Shown: positions 36,666 through 39,528 of the stretch, piece after piece
Layout: each line of letters opens with the position of its first letter
Position numbering within the stretch: position 1 is the stretch's first letter
Assembly (NCBI GenBank): GCA_050249455.1
Contig: JBFWQM010000017.1
Location: forward strand, 1-39,528
Length of the DNA stretch: 39,528 bases
Origin: JBFWQM01 sp050249455
GTDB taxonomy: Bacteria; Pseudomonadota; Alphaproteobacteria; MPNO01; VGEU01
Reading direction: 5' to 3'
Notes under the pieces: generated by a model
The model's database searches: none
Told to the model about the DNA's origin: nothing
The model's input: the letters and a program-made list of their open reading frames with translations, nothing else
Translations under genes and position numbers: made by a program

Positions 36666-39011
36666 TTAAGAGATTCTTTCGTTGCGGCTCGCCGCAGCGA
36701 CCGCCCGCCACAGCGTCTCCGGCGTCAGCGGCATCTCGAGTTCCTTGACGCCGAGCGGCGCCACGGCGTCCAGTACGGCGCTGATCACCACCGGCAGCGC
36801 GCCGACGGTGCCCGCCTCGCCGGCGCCCTTGACGCCCAGCGGGTTGGTCCGGGTCGGCACCGGGTGGCTCTCCACCTCGATGGTGCACATGTCGTCGGCG
36901 CGCGGCATGGCGTAGTCCATGAACGAGCCGGTGACGAGCTGGCCGGACGCGCGGTCGTATGTGATGCACTCCATCAGCGCCTGGCCGACGCCCTGCACGA
37001 CGCCGCCATGGACCTGTCCTTCCAGGGTCAGCTCGTTGATCACCGTGCCGACGTCGTCCACCACGACGTAGCGCACGATCTCCAGCCGGCCAGTATCGGG
37101 GTCGATCTCGACCTCGCAGACGTGGCAGCCGTTGGGGAAGGTCTGGCTCTCGGGCTCCCACACCCCGGTCTCGAACAGGCCGGGCTCCATTCCCTTCGGC
37201 AGCGCGCCGGGGCGATAGGCCGCCTTGGCGACGTCGGTCAGGCCGATCTTGCGGTCGGTGCCCGCCACCGTGAAGGTGCCGCGCTCGAAGGCGATGTCGG
37301 CATCCGCGGCCTCCAGGATGTGGGCGGCGATCCTGCGGCCCTTGTCGATGATCTTGTTGGCCGCCGCCCAGGCCGCCGAGCCGCCGACGATGGCCGAGCG
37401 CGAGCCGAACGTCCCGGTCCCGTAGGCGACGTTGTCGGAATCGCCCTCCAGCAGCATCACGTCGTCGGAATCGACGCCCAAGGTGTGCGACAGGATGATC
37501 TTGTACATCGTGTCGTGGCCCTGGCCTTGCGACTTGGTGCCGACGATCAGGGTGACGCCGCCCGACGGGTCGAAGCGGATCTCGGCGGTCTCCGGCCCCG
37601 GCGGCGCGCCGGCGCGCTCGATCGGGTTGGCGACGCCGATGCCGCGCAGCCGGCCGCGCGCCTTCGCCGCCGCGCGGCGCGCCTCGAAGCCCGCGTAGTC
37701 GGCGCGGTGCAGCGCCTCGTCCATGATCTTCTCGAACTCGCCGGAGTCGTAGACGAAGACGAGGCCGGTCTTGAACGGCATCGCGCTGGCGGGGATCAGG
37801 TTGCGCCGGCGCAGCGCCACCCGGTCGATGCCGAGCTGGCGCGCGGCGCGGTCCACGATGCCCTCGATTACGTAGGAGGCCTCCGGCCGCCCGGCGCCGC
37901 GGTAGGTGGTGGTGGACACCGTGTTGGTGAACACGCTGTACACCGCGACGTGGATCGCCGGGGTCTTGTAGACGCCGGCCAGGGTGCCGATGTTGCCGAA
38001 GGTCGCGAACAGGTTGCGGTCGTTGGTCAGGTAGGCCCCGATGTTGCACAGGGTCCTGACCCGCAGCGCCAGGAAGTTGCCGTCCTTGTCGAGCGCGAGC
38101 TCGGCGTCGGAGACGTTGTCGCGCGCGTGCTCGTCGGTCATGAAGCCCTCGCTGCGGTCGGCGACCCACTTGACCGGGCGGCCCAGCTTGCGCGCGGCGT
38201 AGAGCGCCAGGATGTTCTCGTGCGAGGTGATGCCCTTGGAGCCGAACGCTCCGCCGATGTCGCCGGCCAGGATGCGCAACCGCGTCTCCGGCACCTTGAA
38301 GACGTCGTTGGTCAGCATCTGGCGCACCAGGTGCCCGTTGTGGATCGGGGCGTGGAGGGTGAAGCGGCCCTGGCGGCGGTCGTACTCGCCGATGCAGGCG
38401 CGCGGCTCCATCGGCGCCGGCACCAGCCGGCTGATGACGAAGCGGTGGCGCACCACGTGCGCGGCCTGGGCAAAGGCGGCGTCGACCTTGGCCTTGTCGC
38501 CTTGCTCGAACAGGTTGGAGACGTTGTCGGGGCAGTCCGGCCACACCGGCGCCGCGCCGGGCGCCACCGCTTCGGCGACGTCGACCACCGACGGCAGCGG
38601 CGTGTAGTCGACCTCGATCAGCTCGGCGGCGTCCCTCGCCTGCGCCAGGGTCTCGGCCACCACGAACGCGACCGGGTCGCCGACATAGCGGACGTGGCCG
38701 CGGGCAAGGGAAGGGTGGGGGTTCTGGTACATCGGGCCGCCGTCCGGCCGCTTGCGCGGCAGCCGGACGACCGTGGTGCCGAGCTTGTCGGCGGCGAGGT
38801 CGTCGGCGGTGTAGACGGCGAGCACGCCGGGCGCCTGGCCCGCGCGCGCCGCGTCTAGCCGGTCGATGCGGGCGTGCGCATGCGGCGAGCGCAGCACGAA
38901 CGCGTGGGCCATGCCGGGCAGCACGAGGTCGCTGGTGTACTGGCCTTCGCCGCGCAGCAGGCGCGGATCCTCGGTGCGCGGCACCATCTGGCCCATTCCG
39001 AACTGTCCCAC
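36666..39011 (-). CDS. Molybdenum hydroxylase large subunit, CoxL form II-like, without partner subunits
   Basis: The protein of 781 residues is a complete molybdopterin subunit. It starts at GTG 39011 (V-G-Q-F-G-M-G-Q-M-V-P-R-T-E-D-P) preceded by AGGAGGAG. Landmarks are G-E-G-Q-Y-T-S-D, D-I-G-G-A-F-G-S-K-G, the loop T-T-Y-R-G-A-G-R-P-E-A (the AYRGAGR-type motif of form II CoxL proteins), G-Q-G-H-D-T-M-Y-K, and the C-terminal N-P-L-G-V-K-G-A-G-E-A-G with the active-site Glu. No FAD or 2Fe-2S gene lies within the adjoining sequence. It may act with the subunits at 8452-9782 or with partners elsewhere. It is transcribed divergently from a RidA gene. The substrate is unknown. Confidence 0.9.
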   Translation of the reverse strand: MGQFGMGQMVPRTEDPRLLRGEGQYTSDLVLPGMAHAFVLRSPHAHARIDRLDAARAGQAPGVLAVYTADDLAADKLGTTVVRLPRKRPDGGPMYQNPHPSLARGHVRYVGDPVAFVVAETLAQARDAAELIEVDYTPLPSVVDVAEAVAPGAAPVWPDCPDNVSNLFEQGDKAKVDAAFAQAAHVVRHRFVISRLVPAPMEPRACIGEYDRRQGRFTLHAPIHNGHLVRQMLTNDVFKVPETRLRILAGDIGGAFGSKGITSHENILALYAARKLGRPVKWVADRSEGFMTDEHARDNVSDAELALDKDGNFLALRVRTLCNIGAYLTNDRNLFATFGNIGTLAGVYKTPAIHVAVYSVFTNTVSTTTYRGAGRPEASYVIEGIVDRAARQLGIDRVALRRRNLIPASAMPFKTGLVFVYDSGEFEKIMDEALHRADYAGFEARRAAAKARGRLRGIGVANPIERAGAPPGPETAEIRFDPSGGVTLIVGTKSQGQGHDTMYKIILSHTLGVDSDDVMLLEGDSDNVAYGTGTFGSRSAIVGGSAAWAAANKIIDKGRRIAAHILEAADADIAFERGTFTVAGTDRKIGLTDVAKAAYRPGALPKGMEPGLFETGVWEPESQTFPNGCHVCEVEIDPDTGRLEIVRYVVVDDVGTVINELTLEGQVHGGVVQGVGQALMECITYDRASGQLVTGSFMDYAMPRADDMCTIEVESHPVPTRTNPLGVKGAGEAGTVGALPVVISAVLDAVAPLGVKELEMPLTPETLWRAVAAASRNERIS

Positions 39012-39148
39012 GGCGCGTCTCCTCCTGTGCGTGCGCTCCCCGCTCTGCGGCGGGCGCGCCATGATAGACCAACCTGCGCGGCCGTGAAGGCTGGACGCAA
39101 CCCGCACGCCGTGCCAGCTTCTCGATCGATGGCGTGAAGGAGGGAACG

Positions 39149-39528
39149 ATGGCCAAGTCGATCGAGCATGTGCACTGGCGCGACGCGCCCGACATGTGGA
39201 TGCCCTATGCGCCGGCCATCAAGGTGCGCGGCGGCACCACGGTCTACCTGGCGGGGGTCACCGCGGCGCCGGTCTACCACCACCACCCGCACCGGCCGGA
39301 AGAATTCGACACCATGCCGCGCGACATGGCCGGGCAGGCGCGCGCCGCGCTGGAGAACCTGAAGCGCAGCCTCGAGGCCGTCGGCGCCACCTTCGCCGAC
39401 ATCGTCACCGCCGGCCGCTACGTCACCGACCTGACCGACCAGGATTCGCTCAACCGGGTGTGGGCGGAGTATTTCGGCGACAGCAAGCCGACCACCACGA
39501 CGGTGCAGGTCGTCCAGCTCGCCACCGA
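39149..39528 (+). CDS. RidA (YjgF/UK114) family protein, truncated by the window end
   Basis: About 126 residues are visible from ATG 39149, preceded by a strong GGAGGG ribosome site. The Rid fold shows in T-V-Y-L-A-G-V-T-A-A-P-V, the helix M-A-G-Q-A-R-A-A-L-E-N-L-K-R-S-L, and D-I-V-T-A-G-R-Y-V-T-D-L. RidA proteins hydrolyse reactive enamine/imine intermediates. In the archetype an arginine sits in the strand after the W-x-E-Y-F helix; here that stretch reads K-P-T-T-T-T-V-Q-V, so the catalytic Arg appears absent. This points to a non-archetypal Rid subgroup linked to catabolic clusters. The gene is divergent from the CoxL-like gene, with a 137-nt space that shows no clear promoter. Confidence 0.88.
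   Translation, partial: MAKSIEHVHWRDAPDMWMPYAPAIKVRGGTTVYLAGVTAAPVYHHHPHRPEEFDTMPRDMAGQARAALENLKRSLEAVGATFADIVTAGRYVTDLTDQDSLNRVWAEYFGDSKPTTTTVQVVQLAT

Noticed and set aside
36666..39011. Aerobic carbon monoxide dehydrogenase
   Set aside because: True form I CO dehydrogenase needs the AYxCSFR motif with the copper-binding cysteine. None of the three large subunits has it, so CO oxidation is not supported.

Overview
The window is a GC-rich bacterial scaffold piece of about 39.5 kb that most likely comes from an alphaproteobacterium. Five copies of a GGAAC-N16/17-CGTT type promoter, the signature of the alphaproteobacterial general-stress sigma factor EcfG, lie in front of stress-type genes. 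The gene content (orphan TctC/Bug binding protein, several CoxL-type molybdenum hydroxylases, GlgE pathway) fits that group. The order cannot be settled from the sequence alone. A run of exactly 100 N at 2159-2258 marks a scaffold gap of unknown true size.

Region 1 (1-11192, all minus strand) looks catabolic. In transcription order it holds a fumarase/aspartase-superfamily lyase, a complete three-subunit molybdenum hydroxylase (FAD, 2Fe-2S and Mo subunits, coupled by 4-nt and 1-nt overlaps), a UbiD-type prenylated-FMN decarboxylase, a second large Mo subunit cut by the gap, a gap-truncated XRE regulator, and a PyrK/PyrD pair (PyrD runs off the left edge). The set suggests hydroxylation, decarboxylation and ring or side-chain processing of an unidentified (hetero)aromatic acid. 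The substrate is not visible. Paired REP-like palindromes and a long G/C hairpin sit between these genes.

Region 2 (11330-14445) holds a 24-residue membrane peptide in an operon with a larger membrane protein, a divergent CsbD-family gene, and a GH13 alpha-glucosidase. EcfG-type promoters face both ways from the csbD intergenic space.

Region 3 (14453-28757, minus) is a compact six-gene operon, glgE - treS/pep2 fusion - glgB - glgX - treZ - treY, with start/stop overlaps or near-contact at each junction. Together these enzymes can interconvert trehalose, maltose, maltose-1-phosphate and branched alpha-glucan, and release trehalose again, so the operon encodes a nearly closed trehalose-glucan cycle. 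An EcfG-type site precedes it, and a sigma-70-like site lies further upstream.

Region 4 (28758-32797) carries a SugE-type small multidrug resistance transporter with a strongly structured leader, a TctC-family binding protein, a manganese catalase, a small unknown ORF and a YciF/DUF892 ferritin-like protein. The catalase and the DUF892 gene have clear EcfG-type promoters, so together with regions 2 and 3 this forms a general-stress island.

Region 5 (32914-36564, minus) is a four-gene set: a DUF3034 envelope protein, an exported group 1 truncated hemoglobin, an exported cupredoxin and a membrane histidine kinase. It reads like an undescribed periplasmic gas or redox sensing module and is the most intriguing unit in the window. 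Region 6 (36666-39528) has a third CoxL-like large subunit without partner subunits and a divergent, truncated RidA-family gene.
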